Below, piece by piece: positions 33,701 through 40,797 of a DNA stretch of 40,797 nucleotides. The position numbers and the translations under genes were made by a program. Numbering within the stretch: position 1 is the stretch's first letter; the number at the start of each line of letters is the position of its first letter. The notes beneath the pieces are model-generated. The model saw only the letters and a program-made list of their open reading frames with translations. It had not been told where the DNA came from and ran no database searches. The DNA is from a candidate division WS1 bacterium (GTDB lineage Bacteria; Armatimonadota; Zipacnadia; Zipacnadales; UBA5352). The stretch covers positions 1 to 40,797 of the forward strand of contig PXBW01000231.1 in NCBI GenBank assembly GCA_003566775.1, read 5' to 3'.

Positions 33701-35872
33701 CTACTCGTCTTCGGCGTCCGACTCCGACTGCTCGCCCGCCTCCTGCTCGGCCTTGGCGGCTTCGATCCTCTCTATGGCCTCGCGCGCCTTCTCGCGGACC
33801 GATTCGTCTTCATCCTCTCCCTTCAGTTCCCGAAGCCGTGGCAGGGCTGCCTCCGCAGCCGCGCCGAATCTGCCCAGCGCCCCCGCCGCTCTCCTGCGCA
33901 CGAACACATCGTCCTCCCCCAGCACTTCGATCAACGGCTCTACCGCCCGCTCGTCGCCGATCCAGCCCAGCGCCCCCGCCGCTAAGTCGTGCACGAACAC
34001 ATCGTCCTCCCCCAGCACTTCGATCAACGGCTCTACCGCCCGCTCGTCGCCCAACTTGCCCAGCGCCCTCGCCGCCATGCTGCGCACGTTCGCATCCTCG
34101 TCCCCCAGCCACTCAATCAACGGCTCTACCGCGCGCTCGTCGCCGATCTCGCCCAGCGCCCTCGCCGCTCCCCAGCGCACGCTCGCCCCCTCGTCCCCCA
34201 GCAGCTCGATCAGCGTCTCTACCGCCCGCTCGTCGCCGATCCCGCTCAGCGCCACCGCCGCTGCATAACGCACGTGCGCATTCTCGTCCTTCAGCCGCTC
34301 GATCAGCGGCTCTACCGCACGCGCGTCGCCGATCAGGCCCAGCGCACCCGCCGCGTTCCCGCGCACGTCCGCATTCTCGTCCCCCAACCGCTCGAGCAGC
34401 GGCTCGACGGCCCGCTTATCGCCAGTCTCTGCCAGCAGTCTGAACCCCTGGCGGCGCTCTTCTGGACTGTCGGCCTCCAGCATCTTCAGTGCAGCCTGGA
34501 ACTCATCCTCAGGATCAGTCTGCGACGGTCCTGCAGAAGTCAGATCGAAATACCGATCGACATCCTCTTTGTCCTCAAACGCCGGTTTCGCCGCGAGTAT
34601 CCTGATCAACCGCGGGTTCCCCAGTCGCGCAGCATACTGCTTCGCGTCCTCGTGTGGCATGAAGGTTGTGCGCGCTTTGACAAAATCTTCTCCTTCCTCC
34701 GCCTCCCCGCGGGCAACGCGCTGATCCTCCAACAGCAACGAGGCCCCGTGGCCGGGCCTGACGTATCCCTTGCGCATTCCGGGGAAGTACCAATCGATCG
34801 CCAGCATCTTCGCCAGCTTGTCGCCGTTGAGATCATCCCCGACCTCCGCGAGCAACCCGTGCGTAAGGCAGAAGCGCTTGATCGAACGCGGATTGCGCTG
34901 CAGGACATGGTCGATCAGCAACGCGCGCATGTCGTCGCCGATGGCCACCTCGGGATGGAGCATACAGGCACATTCATCGAAGAAGCGTTCAGCCGCGTCG
35001 TCGTCCATGCGCGGAACCCAGAACGGAAGCTGGACGATCTTGTCGAGGTAGCGCTGGCCGACCTGTTCGGCGTCCTGAGGCTTCCCCTCCACGTCTTTCG
35101 GGGCGTATGCTGCGCCGAGGACCTGCCCGATTCGCGTGGGGTCTGCCGCGAGGACGAAGACGCAGCCCTCCTGATCGAGGTAGAGCTTGATCGTCTCCAG
35201 TACCTCGGGGATGACCTCTTGCCGACAGCGGTCGAGGTCGTCGATGATGACCAATACCCGAGCAGGCCTGTCTGCATTCTTCTTCTCGCGCAGGGCAAGC
35301 TTCAGGTCCTCGCGGAAGTAGCCTCTGAATACCTGGGCGATGCTCGCATCGCTGGAGAACATGGCCTCGACGGCGTCCCCGACGCCGCCCAGGTTCAAGG
35401 CATTGCTGATCCCCTTGACCACGCGGGTGGCCGCACTGTCGCTCGTTCTGCCAATTGCGCGGAACTTCATTCGGCCTTCATGCCAACTGGCCCAGCGCGC
35501 CTCGTTGAAGAACCCACGCCACAGGCTCGTCGCGATCAGTCGCTTCGCGTCCTCGGGAGTGTCGCACTCCCACGGATTGACCTTCACCACGCGCCAGTCG
35601 TACCTGTGCGCGTCGGTCTCGGGATTCTCATTCTCCTGCTCACCGCGACGCGGCCACTCCTCCTGCTTCGCGGCGTCGCCGAGACAGTTCACGAAGCTGG
35701 TCTTGCCCGAGCCCCAGCCGCCATATACACCAAGCACGAACGGCGTCTCCGCGCGCTCGAGGGTTCGCAGCAGGGCGTAGATGTACTTCCTCCAGTCCAT
35801 CGCATCCTGCGCGAGGGAGGTGATCGGCTGATCGCCGGGTGGTGTTCGACTTTCGGGCCTCTCTTCGCTCAC
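33701..35872 (-). CDS. KAP-family P-loop NTPase fused to HEAT repeats
   Basis: 723 aa. The N-terminal half is a KAP-type NTPase with Walker A GGWGSGKT (51-58), the post-Walker motif RVVKVNPWECD, and Walker B VLVIIDDLDRC (207-216) followed by VFVLAADPTRI. No membrane helices interrupt the NTPase domain, unlike many KAP proteins. Residues 485-704 carry about seven HEAT-like repeats of exactly 31 residues (pattern DERAVEPLIExLGDExxxVRxxAAxALGxIG). The C-terminus is acidic and coiled. KAP NTPases include the plasmid phage-exclusion protein PifA, and HEAT arrays often bind proteins. A role in phage sensing or membrane-complex assembly is possible but unproven. GTG 35872 has GGAGGG upstream. A sugar nucleotidyltransferase gene ends 57 bases upstream on the same strand. 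Confidence 0.87.
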   Translation of the reverse strand: MSEERPESRTPPGDQPITSLAQDAMDWRKYIYALLRTLERAETPFVLGVYGGWGSGKTSFVNCLGDAAKQEEWPRRGEQENENPETDAHRYDWRVVKVNPWECDTPEDAKRLIATSLWRGFFNEARWASWHEGRMKFRAIGRTSDSAATRVVKGISNALNLGGVGDAVEAMFSSDASIAQVFRGYFREDLKLALREKKNADRPARVLVIIDDLDRCRQEVIPEVLETIKLYLDQEGCVFVLAADPTRIGQVLGAAYAPKDVEGKPQDAEQVGQRYLDKIVQLPFWVPRMDDDAAERFFDECACMLHPEVAIGDDMRALLIDHVLQRNPRSIKRFCLTHGLLAEVGDDLNGDKLAKMLAIDWYFPGMRKGYVRPGHGASLLLEDQRVARGEAEEGEDFVKARTTFMPHEDAKQYAARLGNPRLIRILAAKPAFEDKEDVDRYFDLTSAGPSQTDPEDEFQAALKMLEADSPEERRQGFRLLAETGDKRAVEPLLERLGDENADVRGNAAGALGLIGDARAVEPLIERLKDENAHVRYAAAVALSGIGDERAVETLIELLGDEGASVRWGAARALGEIGDERAVEPLIEWLGDEDANVRSMAARALGKLGDERAVEPLIEVLGEDDVFVHDLAAGALGWIGDERAVEPLIEVLGEDDVFVRRRAAGALGRFGAAAEAALPRLRELKGEDEDESVREKAREAIERIEAAKAEQEAGEQSESDAEDE
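33761..34420 (-). repeat. 93-bp tandem repeats encoding HEAT units
   Basis: Seven successive units of about 93 bases, in frame, within the KAP-HEAT gene. Two adjacent units are nearly identical: 61 bases at 33898-33958 recur exactly at 33991-34051. That points to a recent duplication or gene conversion, and copy number may vary between strains. Confidence 0.85.
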
Positions 35873-35929
35873 CGGGGCTTATCCCTCCGGGGTAGTATTG
35901 GCCTTCTCGTTGCCATCACCGCGGGGCGC

Positions 35930-36682
35930 TCATTCGCCCGCAGGCAGGTCGGCGACATGCCAGAACTCGGATGCGCGAGTGATCTCCGCAGCACGGAAGA
36001 GACTCTCCGGGGTACCCGCATCCGACCACTCGCACTCCAGCACCTCGGCGGTCAACTCTCCCGCCTCGCGATAGGCGTTGTTGACATCGGTGATCTCAAG
36101 CTGGCCGCGTGCCGATGGTGTCAGAGTAGGCAGTATCTCCCAGAGGCGCTGATCGTACATGTACACCCCCACAACCGCAAGATCGGTCGTCGGCTGCTCC
36201 GGCTTCTCCTCGATCGCCAGCACATTGCCGGCCTCGTCGATCTCCGCTACGCCGAAACGCTGCGGGTCATGCACGCGTCGCAGCAGTATCTTCGCGCCGG
36301 AGCGCTGCCGACGGTACGCCTCGACATGCTCGCGGATCGATCCACCGAGGATGTTGTCACCGAGCATCACGGCCACGCGCTCATCGCCAACGAAGTTTCG
36401 GGCGAGGCCAAGCGCATCCGCGATGCCACCTGCGCCGCGCTGGTAGGTGAAGGTGAGGTGCTGGAGGCCGAACTCGGAGCCGTCGTGAAGCAGTTCCATG
36501 AAGTCGCCGGGAGCATTGCCGCCCGTCACAATCATGATGTCGCGGATACCTGCCTCAACGAGTATGTACAGAGGATAGTAAACCATCGGGAAGCGCCCGA
36601 CGGGCAGCAGGTGCTTATTCGTAACACGCGTCATAGGCAGGAGTCTCGTGCCGAGACCTCCGACCAGTATTACGCCTTTCAT
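35930..36682 (-). CDS. Sugar-1-phosphate nucleotidyltransferase (RmlA-like)
   Basis: 250 aa, with the nucleotide-binding signature GGLGTRLLPMTRVTNKHLLPV at the N-terminus (typical of glucose-1-phosphate thymidylyltransferases). VMLGDNILG carries the metal-binding Asp, and EEKPEQP and the later WSDAGTPESL motif match RmlA. It lacks the longer C-terminal part of the classical 290-aa RmlA, like the short RmlA-type forms. It would make dTDP-glucose or a related activated sugar for cell-surface glycans; no other rml gene is adjacent. ATG 36682 has GGAGG 7 bases upstream. Confidence 0.86.
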   Translation of the reverse strand: MKGVILVGGLGTRLLPMTRVTNKHLLPVGRFPMVYYPLYILVEAGIRDIMIVTGGNAPGDFMELLHDGSEFGLQHLTFTYQRGAGGIADALGLARNFVGDERVAVMLGDNILGGSIREHVEAYRRQRSGAKILLRRVHDPQRFGVAEIDEAGNVLAIEEKPEQPTTDLAVVGVYMYDQRLWEILPTLTPSARGQLEITDVNNAYREAGELTAEVLECEWSDAGTPESLFRAAEITRASEFWHVADLPAGE

Positions 36683-36793
36683 CACGCCACCTCCGCTCGA
36701 CTCGGGTGTAACTTTCAGAGCTTCGGACCGGCGTTGAAGGACCGAGAGCGGTCCTCGTCGGTCTTCGCCCGATGCATACCAGCATAAGCGTCC

Positions 36794-37375
36794 TCAGTTC
36801 CCGATCATTTCGAGGAAGTACCGCTGCAGGCGTCGGTCATCGGTAAGCTCGGGGTGGAAGGCGCTCGCCAGCAGGTTGCCCTGGCGACAGAGCACGATTC
36901 TGTCCTCGAAGGTCGCCAGCACCTCGACGCCGCACTCCTCGCGAGCCTCGCGCACATAGGGCGCGCGAATGAAGATCGCCCGCACCGGCTCCTCGATGCC
37001 CTTTACCGGCAGATCCACCTCGAAGCTGTCCACCTGGCGCCCAAATGCATTGCGCTCAACGGTGATGTCCATGAGTCCAAGGCGCCACTGTTCGCTCCCG
37101 ACGATCTCCCTCGCCAGCACGATCATGCCCGCGCAGGTGCCGAATATCGGCTTACCCGCCTCGGCCATCTCGCGCACCGGTTCATCGAGTCCGAAGCGTT
37201 TCATCAGCTTGCCGATGGTGGTGCTCTCACCCCCCGGGATTACCAGCGCGTCGCAGGCCTCGATGCTCTCCTGCGTCTTCGCGAGACGGGCCTCGACGCC
37301 CTCGATCTCGTTCAGTGTCTCAATGTGCTCGCGGAAATCGCCCTGCAGCGCCAGCACGCCCACTCTCTTCGGCAT
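36794..37375 (-). CDS. pdxT: PdxT, glutaminase subunit of pyridoxal 5'-phosphate synthase
   Basis: 193 aa class I amidotransferase. It opens with the family signature KRVGVLALQGDFREH. The catalytic cysteine lies in PIFGTCAGMIVLA, the substrate motif is GGESTTIGKLM, and the catalytic His and Glu are in SAFHPELTDD. It supplies ammonia to PdxS for vitamin B6 synthesis. AGGAG 7 bases before ATG 37375 sets the start; longer in-frame versions add unrelated residues. No pdxS gene is in the neighbouring sequence, although the two genes are usually adjacent. Confidence 0.94.
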   Translation of the reverse strand: MPKRVGVLALQGDFREHIETLNEIEGVEARLAKTQESIEACDALVIPGGESTTIGKLMKRFGLDEPVREMAEAGKPIFGTCAGMIVLAREIVGSEQWRLGLMDITVERNAFGRQVDSFEVDLPVKGIEEPVRAIFIRAPYVREAREECGVEVLATFEDRIVLCRQGNLLASAFHPELTDDRRLQRYFLEMIGN

Positions 37376-37443
37376 TGGATGTCTCCTGTGATGTGCGTCA
37401 TCTGTTGTGAAGCGCGTCATTATGCAGCCAATTCGGGGACAGG

Positions 37444-37878
37444 CTATCCAAGTCGCGCGGCGAAGATGACCCACATGAGCCATGGCATGTAAAGCGTCAG
37501 GGCCATCACGAAGGCCAGACGCGGCTGATTGCGGAAGTAGGTCTCGAACTGCACCTCCAGCCACTTGCCGGACTCCAGCAACTTCTCGCTCGTTGCGAGC
37601 CACTGAACCAGCGCTAACGGCAGAAGGATGAACACCAGGCCCCAGTCGTAGAAGACGATATAGGCCAGCGGAAGCCCTGCGGCGGCCTGGATGAAGTCGA
37701 GAGTCATGTTCTCAGTATGGGCGCCACCCATCATTGACGCGACGATAATCGCCCAGGGAACAGCCATCCACAGCGCCGCACGCGACACCTCGCGGTAATG
37801 CGGAAGCTTGCGCATCGGCCACACCAGCATCAGTACGCAAAGCAGGTACCAGAGCCCAAGCGCCGCACCGGAAACCAT
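37444..37878 (-). CDS. Small multi-pass membrane protein
   Basis: 144 aa with three or four hydrophobic segments (ALGLWYLLCVLMLVWPM near the N-terminus, WMAVPWAIIVASMMGG, IVFYDWGLVFILLPLALV, and FVMALTLYMPWLMWVIF at the end). One hydrophilic stretch (LATSEKLLESGKWLEVQFETYFRN split by charges) lies before the last helix. GGGAGG lies 6 bases before the ATG. No family was recognised. It stands between the GH29 gene and pdxT on the same strand. Confidence 0.72.
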   Translation of the reverse strand: MVSGAALGLWYLLCVLMLVWPMRKLPHYREVSRAALWMAVPWAIIVASMMGGAHTENMTLDFIQAAAGLPLAYIVFYDWGLVFILLPLALVQWLATSEKLLESGKWLEVQFETYFRNQPRLAFVMALTLYMPWLMWVIFAARLG

Positions 37879-37953
37879 CAGCTACCTCCCGACAATCCCC
37901 TCAGACTCTCTCTCGCGATCATGAGAACGTCAGCCTCACCTGATTGGCCAACT

Positions 37954-39159
37954 CTACAGCCAGCGCGGGTAAGCCTCCGGTTCGCCGTCAAGCTCCAGCT
38001 TCACCACGGTGGCGAGAGGATCGGCATAGGCCCGCGGCGGCAATCCGCGGATAAAGAGGCGGTCCTCGCGCTGCTCGAAGTCGAGCGCCTCACCGGTGGC
38101 GAGCAGGCTCGCCGAACGCACGGGGCTCTTCATCATGCCCACACACAGTTCCTCCCCCACCCACTTCGTAATGTGCAGGTACGCGAAACTGTGTCGCACT
38201 GTAGTGTAACCGAAGCAGCCCCACTCGAAGGGGCCCCGGCGGGTCCCGTAGATCGCCTCACCGTGCAGGTCCATCCACTCGCCGATCTCCTGCAGGCGGA
38301 TGACCGACTCAGGCGGAAAGCTGCCGTCGCCCTTCGGCCCGACATTGAGCAGCAGATTGCCGCCGAGTGAGTTGATGCGGGCGAGTGTCGCGATGAGTTC
38401 GCCGGTGGACTTCCACTGCGAGTCACCAGCGTGCCACCCCCACGAGCCGTTCATAGTCATGCAGGTCTCCCAGGCGCGGTCCGGCGGCGACGCGCTGATG
38501 TGCTGCTCCGGCGTGTCGTGGTCCTCGGGCGCGCGCGAGCGGTTGTTGATCACGATGCCGGGCTGAAGCTCGCGCACCATCGCGTTCATCTCGTCGGCGT
38601 GCCAGCCCTCGCCATCGTGGAGGCCGCCGCCGTCGTACCAGAGGATCGCGAGATCGCCGTAATTGGTGCAAAGCTCGCGCACGAGTCCCTGCGTGTACTC
38701 AATGAAGCGCGCGTGAGCCGTCTCGTCACCACGCCCGCCTGCTTCGTAGTCCGGATGGTGCCAGTCCTTCAGCGAGTAGTAGAAGCCGAGCTTGAGGCCC
38801 GCCTCATGACAGGCTTCAGCAAGCTCTGCCATCAGGTCGCGGCCGATGGTGGCCACGGTGTTGTAATCGTTGTGCTCGCTGTCGAAGAGGCAGAAGCCGT
38901 CGTGGTGCTTGCTGGTGCAGACCAGGTAGCGCATCCCCGCGTCCTGCGCCATGCGCACCCACTCGCGCGGCTCGAAGCGTTCCGGGTCCCAGGCGCGAGC
39001 GACCTGCTCGTACTCCTCGATCGGCCAGCGCTCACGGTTCATCACCCATTCGCCGCGCGCAAGCTCCGAGTACGCGCCCCAGTGGATGAACATGCCGAAC
39101 TTCGCGTCGAGCCACCACTGCAGATGGGGGCTCGTGATGTCACCGACTCGCGTTTCCAT
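37954..39159 (-). CDS. Alpha-L-fucosidase-like glycoside hydrolase, family 29
   Basis: 401 aa. The N-terminal catalytic barrel shows FGMFIHWGAYSE, YLVCTSKHHDGFCLFDS, GFYYSLKDWHHPDY and LAILWYDGGG; the Asp in WYDGG is the expected nucleophile. GGNLLLNVGPKGDGSFP marks the barrel end, and about 80 residues of a beta-type C-terminal domain follow. No signal peptide is present, so it probably acts on imported oligosaccharides in the cytoplasm. The start is fixed by GGAGG 7 bases before the ATG. The next gene upstream is a TIM-barrel sugar isomerase-like gene, suggesting a sugar-use pair. Confidence 0.9.
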   Translation of the reverse strand: METRVGDITSPHLQWWLDAKFGMFIHWGAYSELARGEWVMNRERWPIEEYEQVARAWDPERFEPREWVRMAQDAGMRYLVCTSKHHDGFCLFDSEHNDYNTVATIGRDLMAELAEACHEAGLKLGFYYSLKDWHHPDYEAGGRGDETAHARFIEYTQGLVRELCTNYGDLAILWYDGGGLHDGEGWHADEMNAMVRELQPGIVINNRSRAPEDHDTPEQHISASPPDRAWETCMTMNGSWGWHAGDSQWKSTGELIATLARINSLGGNLLLNVGPKGDGSFPPESVIRLQEIGEWMDLHGEAIYGTRRGPFEWGCFGYTTVRHSFAYLHITKWVGEELCVGMMKSPVRSASLLATGEALDFEQREDRLFIRGLPPRAYADPLATVVKLELDGEPEAYPRWL

Positions 39160-39183
39160 GGAGGGACCTCCGTCTGTCGTGTT

Positions 39184-39211
39184 GGAGGGCCGACCTGCAC
39201 GTCGGCCCTCC
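39184..39211. repeat. Palindromic repeat between isomerase and fucosidase genes
   Basis: Perfect 11-base arms GGAGGGCCGAC and GTCGGCCCTCC surround CTGCAC. It lies between two minus-strand genes, so it could be a transcription attenuator or an interspersed palindromic repeat. It lacks a U-run on the minus strand. Confidence 0.6.
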
Positions 39212-39243
39212 TCTGCTGTCAGCCGGGTGTTCGCAACCCGTCG

Positions 39244-40014
39244 CTACTCGATCCCCATCGCCTTCATGTTGTCGAAGCTGATCTTGAGGCTCTCGAAGGG
39301 GTCGCGCTCACAGCGGTCCTGCTCGACGATGTAGTACTCCGCGCCGATCTCCTCGCAGGCCGCGACGATGCCCTCCCAGTCGAGATTTCCCTCACCGATC
39401 TCGGCGAAGACCTGCTCGCGACCGTGCATCGTCATGTCCTTGAAGTGGACGATCGGGGCGCGCTCGCCCATCAGCCGCAGCCACGCGACCGGGCTTGCAC
39501 CACCGTGCTGGAGCCAGTACACATCCGGCTCGAACATGAAGTAATCCGGATCGCCGTCCTCCAGCAGGATCTGCATAGCGGTGCGGCCGTCCTCGTACTT
39601 CTCAAGCTCGTGGCTGTGATTGTGATAGACGAAGACGAGGCCGTGCTCTGCCATCGCCGCAGCTACCTCGGAGGCTTCCTTTGCGAAGGCCGACCAGGTC
39701 GCCCCGCTCTCCTGCGCCTCCTTCGGCGCGCCGCCGATGCCGGCGTACGGGCAGTCGAGCGTCCTGTGCATCTCGACGACGCCGTCGAGGTCGTCACGCA
39801 TCATGTCGAAGGGGACATGAGTCGCGATGATGTCGAGACCGGCGGCGTCGCAGGCCTCTTTGAGCTGCTCGGGGGTGATTTCCTTGCCGTGGCCGGAAAG
39901 CTGCACGCTCTCGTAGCCGATCTCTGCGACCCTCTGTACCGCGTCGGCGAAGTCGCCCGCGGTCTGACACGCCTCGCGAACCGTGTAAAGCTGTGCGGAT
40001 ATCTTCGATGCCAT
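39244..40014 (-). CDS. Sugar phosphate isomerase/epimerase-like TIM barrel protein
   Basis: 256 aa xylose isomerase-like barrel. The opening SKISAQLYTVREACQTAGDF, VFVYHNHSHELEK, DYFMFEPDVYWLQHGG and IVHFKDMTMHGREQVFAEIGEGNLDW follow the family pattern of metal ligands (Glu, Asp, His) and the conserved GEGxxDW. It is similar in fold but not closely related to the gene at 7278-8120. GGAGGG lies 7 bases before the ATG. The downstream GH29 gene on the same strand suggests a role in sugar catabolism; the substrate is unknown. Confidence 0.9.
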   Translation of the reverse strand: MASKISAQLYTVREACQTAGDFADAVQRVAEIGYESVQLSGHGKEITPEQLKEACDAAGLDIIATHVPFDMMRDDLDGVVEMHRTLDCPYAGIGGAPKEAQESGATWSAFAKEASEVAAAMAEHGLVFVYHNHSHELEKYEDGRTAMQILLEDGDPDYFMFEPDVYWLQHGGASPVAWLRLMGERAPIVHFKDMTMHGREQVFAEIGEGNLDWEGIVAACEEIGAEYYIVEQDRCERDPFESLKISFDNMKAMGIE

Positions 40015-40300
40015 TGGTGAACCCTCCTGATTGAAGCTGCTGCTCGTGCCGAGTCATTCGCGCAGAAGGGGGCGGGGACCTTTCGCAATGGTGCGATCTT
40101 GGGGGAATCTGTGCGCCTTGTTGGTGGTGAATGCTGTTTGAGGGCGGGCCGAACGCGGCAACGGCAAACGACCGGGCGCATCTGAAGATACGCCCCTCCG
40201 GAACGGCACGGACCCCCGGCAAAGCCGGGAAGGTCTCGCGCCCCACATGTTGAACCTTCCCCCGCCACTTCAATGCTGATCTCAGTGGAGCGATACCGTC
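40015..40300. other. Divergent intergenic region
   Basis: No gene is supported in these 286 bases. A small hairpin (CCCGGC-AAA-GCCGGG at 40215-40229) sits near the middle, preceded by GGCACGGAC, a fragment similar to the dispersed repeat. No strong promoter was recognised on either strand. Confidence 0.4.
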
Positions 40301-40797
40301 ATGCCTGATCTGACCGACCAAATGAAGGAGTTTGCGCGCGAGCACTCCGCCGACCTCGTCGGCGTCGCGCCCGCGGAGCGCTTCAAAGACCTGCCCGCCG
40401 AGGAGAACCCGCTCTCGATCTTCCCCGAGATGACCGCCGCCATCGTCATCGGCAGGCGCATCACCCGCGGCACCCTGCGCGGGCTCGAGGAGGGCACCAA
40501 CCAGGGTCTCTACGACATGTTCGGGTACTCGTGGCTCGACACTCAGTTCGTCGCGATGAGCACGTTCGAGGTCGTCGAGTGGCTCGAGGACCGGGGCTGG
40601 GAGGCAGTGCCGCTGTTCGCCTTCCCGCCGGGCGTACACCCGCAGGGCATCGCCGTGCGCGAGGGCGCGGTGGAGCCGAACGTATATCCCGACATGGATA
40701 AGATGGCCGTCTGCGCGGGGCTCGCCGAGATGAGTTGGGTGCGCATCGCGCTCACGCCGCAGTTCGGCCACCGCCAGCGCTTCCAGCTTATCCTCAC
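40301..40797 (+). CDS. Epoxyqueuosine reductase-like protein (partial, cut by window end)
   Basis: The first 165 residues are visible with no stop. The N-terminus MPDLTDQMKEFAREHSADLVGVAPAERFKDLP and the phrase AAIVIGRRITRGTL resemble the start of QueG/reductive dehalogenase-like cobalamin or 4Fe-4S proteins. The cluster-binding cysteines expected later in the sequence lie beyond the window. ATG 40301 has GGAG 10 bases upstream. The pattern fits the QueG-related family often called 4Fe-4S double-cluster proteins rather than true QueG; the function is uncertain. Confidence 0.6.
   Translation, partial: MPDLTDQMKEFAREHSADLVGVAPAERFKDLPAEENPLSIFPEMTAAIVIGRRITRGTLRGLEEGTNQGLYDMFGYSWLDTQFVAMSTFEVVEWLEDRGWEAVPLFAFPPGVHPQGIAVREGAVEPNVYPDMDKMAVCAGLAEMSWVRIALTPQFGHRQRFQLIL

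Noticed and set aside
33761-34420. Regular 93-bp repeats as a CRISPR array
   Set aside because: The units are in-frame coding HEAT repeats without short identical repeats and unique spacers.
33989-36787. 932-codon open frame on the plus strand
   Set aside because: It runs antisense to the KAP-HEAT and nucleotidyltransferase genes, whose motifs are unmistakable; high GC keeps the opposite frame open. Its Arg/Leu/His-rich, motif-free product is typical of a shadow.

Overview
The window is a bacterial chromosome segment with about 60-65% GC by eye, dense coding and strong Shine-Dalgarno sites. It has near-consensus sigma-70 promoters (TTGACA/TATAAT type) and seven bacterial tRNAs with encoded CCA. 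The mix suggests a poorly characterised bacterial phylum. It combines hisS beside aspS, a tRNA-tig-clpP-clpX-lon block, a split archaeal-type glutamate synthase, a Thi4 thiazole synthase, several sugar-phosphate isomerase-like TIM barrels, a GH29 fucosidase, and short palindromic repeats around the word CACGGACAGGAGTGTCCGTG. Armatimonadota is my best guess, from memory and low confidence; Planctomycetota-like lineages are possible. No rRNA, CRISPR array, transposase, integrase or phage gene was seen.

Left part (1-8.7 kb): a PLP enzyme of the D-threonine aldolase/D-serine dehydratase fold (cut by the window edge) follows thi4 on the minus strand. thi4 lies behind a well-formed TPP riboswitch and a matching promoter. 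Going right on the plus strand are a membrane protein, hisS, a zinc-ribbon membrane protein and aspS, which ends in a strong terminator. A TIM-barrel isomerase-like gene (minus) and a two-CBS protein (plus) are divergently arranged.

Proteostasis block (9.0-16.3 kb, minus): a strong promoter drives seven tRNA genes (Pro, Gly, Arg, His, Arg, Lys, Leu), followed by tig, clpP, clpX and lon. The trigger factor is unusually long, with an acidic His/Cys-rich insert and a long acidic tail.

Nitrogen assimilation block (17.0-23.8 kb, plus): a near-consensus promoter with an internal palindrome precedes glnA. Then come a glutaminase subunit, a ferredoxin/FMN glutamate synthase core, a poly-cluster ferredoxin, a FAD/NAD(P) oxidoreductase and a GXGXG subunit. 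Together these form a GS-GOGAT route in which glutamate synthase is spread over separate polypeptides.

Right part (23.8-40.8 kb, mostly minus): a fused double PAP2 phosphatase, aroF (DAHP synthase), folC with an overlapping MFS transporter gene, glyA with a structured leader, a BolA-like protein, a low-GC HEPN-domain protein, and purH from a consensus promoter. Next are a KAP-family P-loop NTPase fused to a HEAT-repeat array, a sugar nucleotidyltransferase, pdxT without pdxS, a small membrane protein, a GH29 fucosidase and a second TIM-barrel isomerase. A partial epoxyqueuosine-reductase-like protein runs off the right edge. folC, glyA, purH and thi4 tie this segment to one-carbon, purine and thiamine metabolism.

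The strongest candidates for something new are the KAP-HEAT NTPase (possible defence or signalling protein), the trigger factor with a possible metal-binding insert, and the HEPN gene inserted in the purH-glyA neighbourhood.
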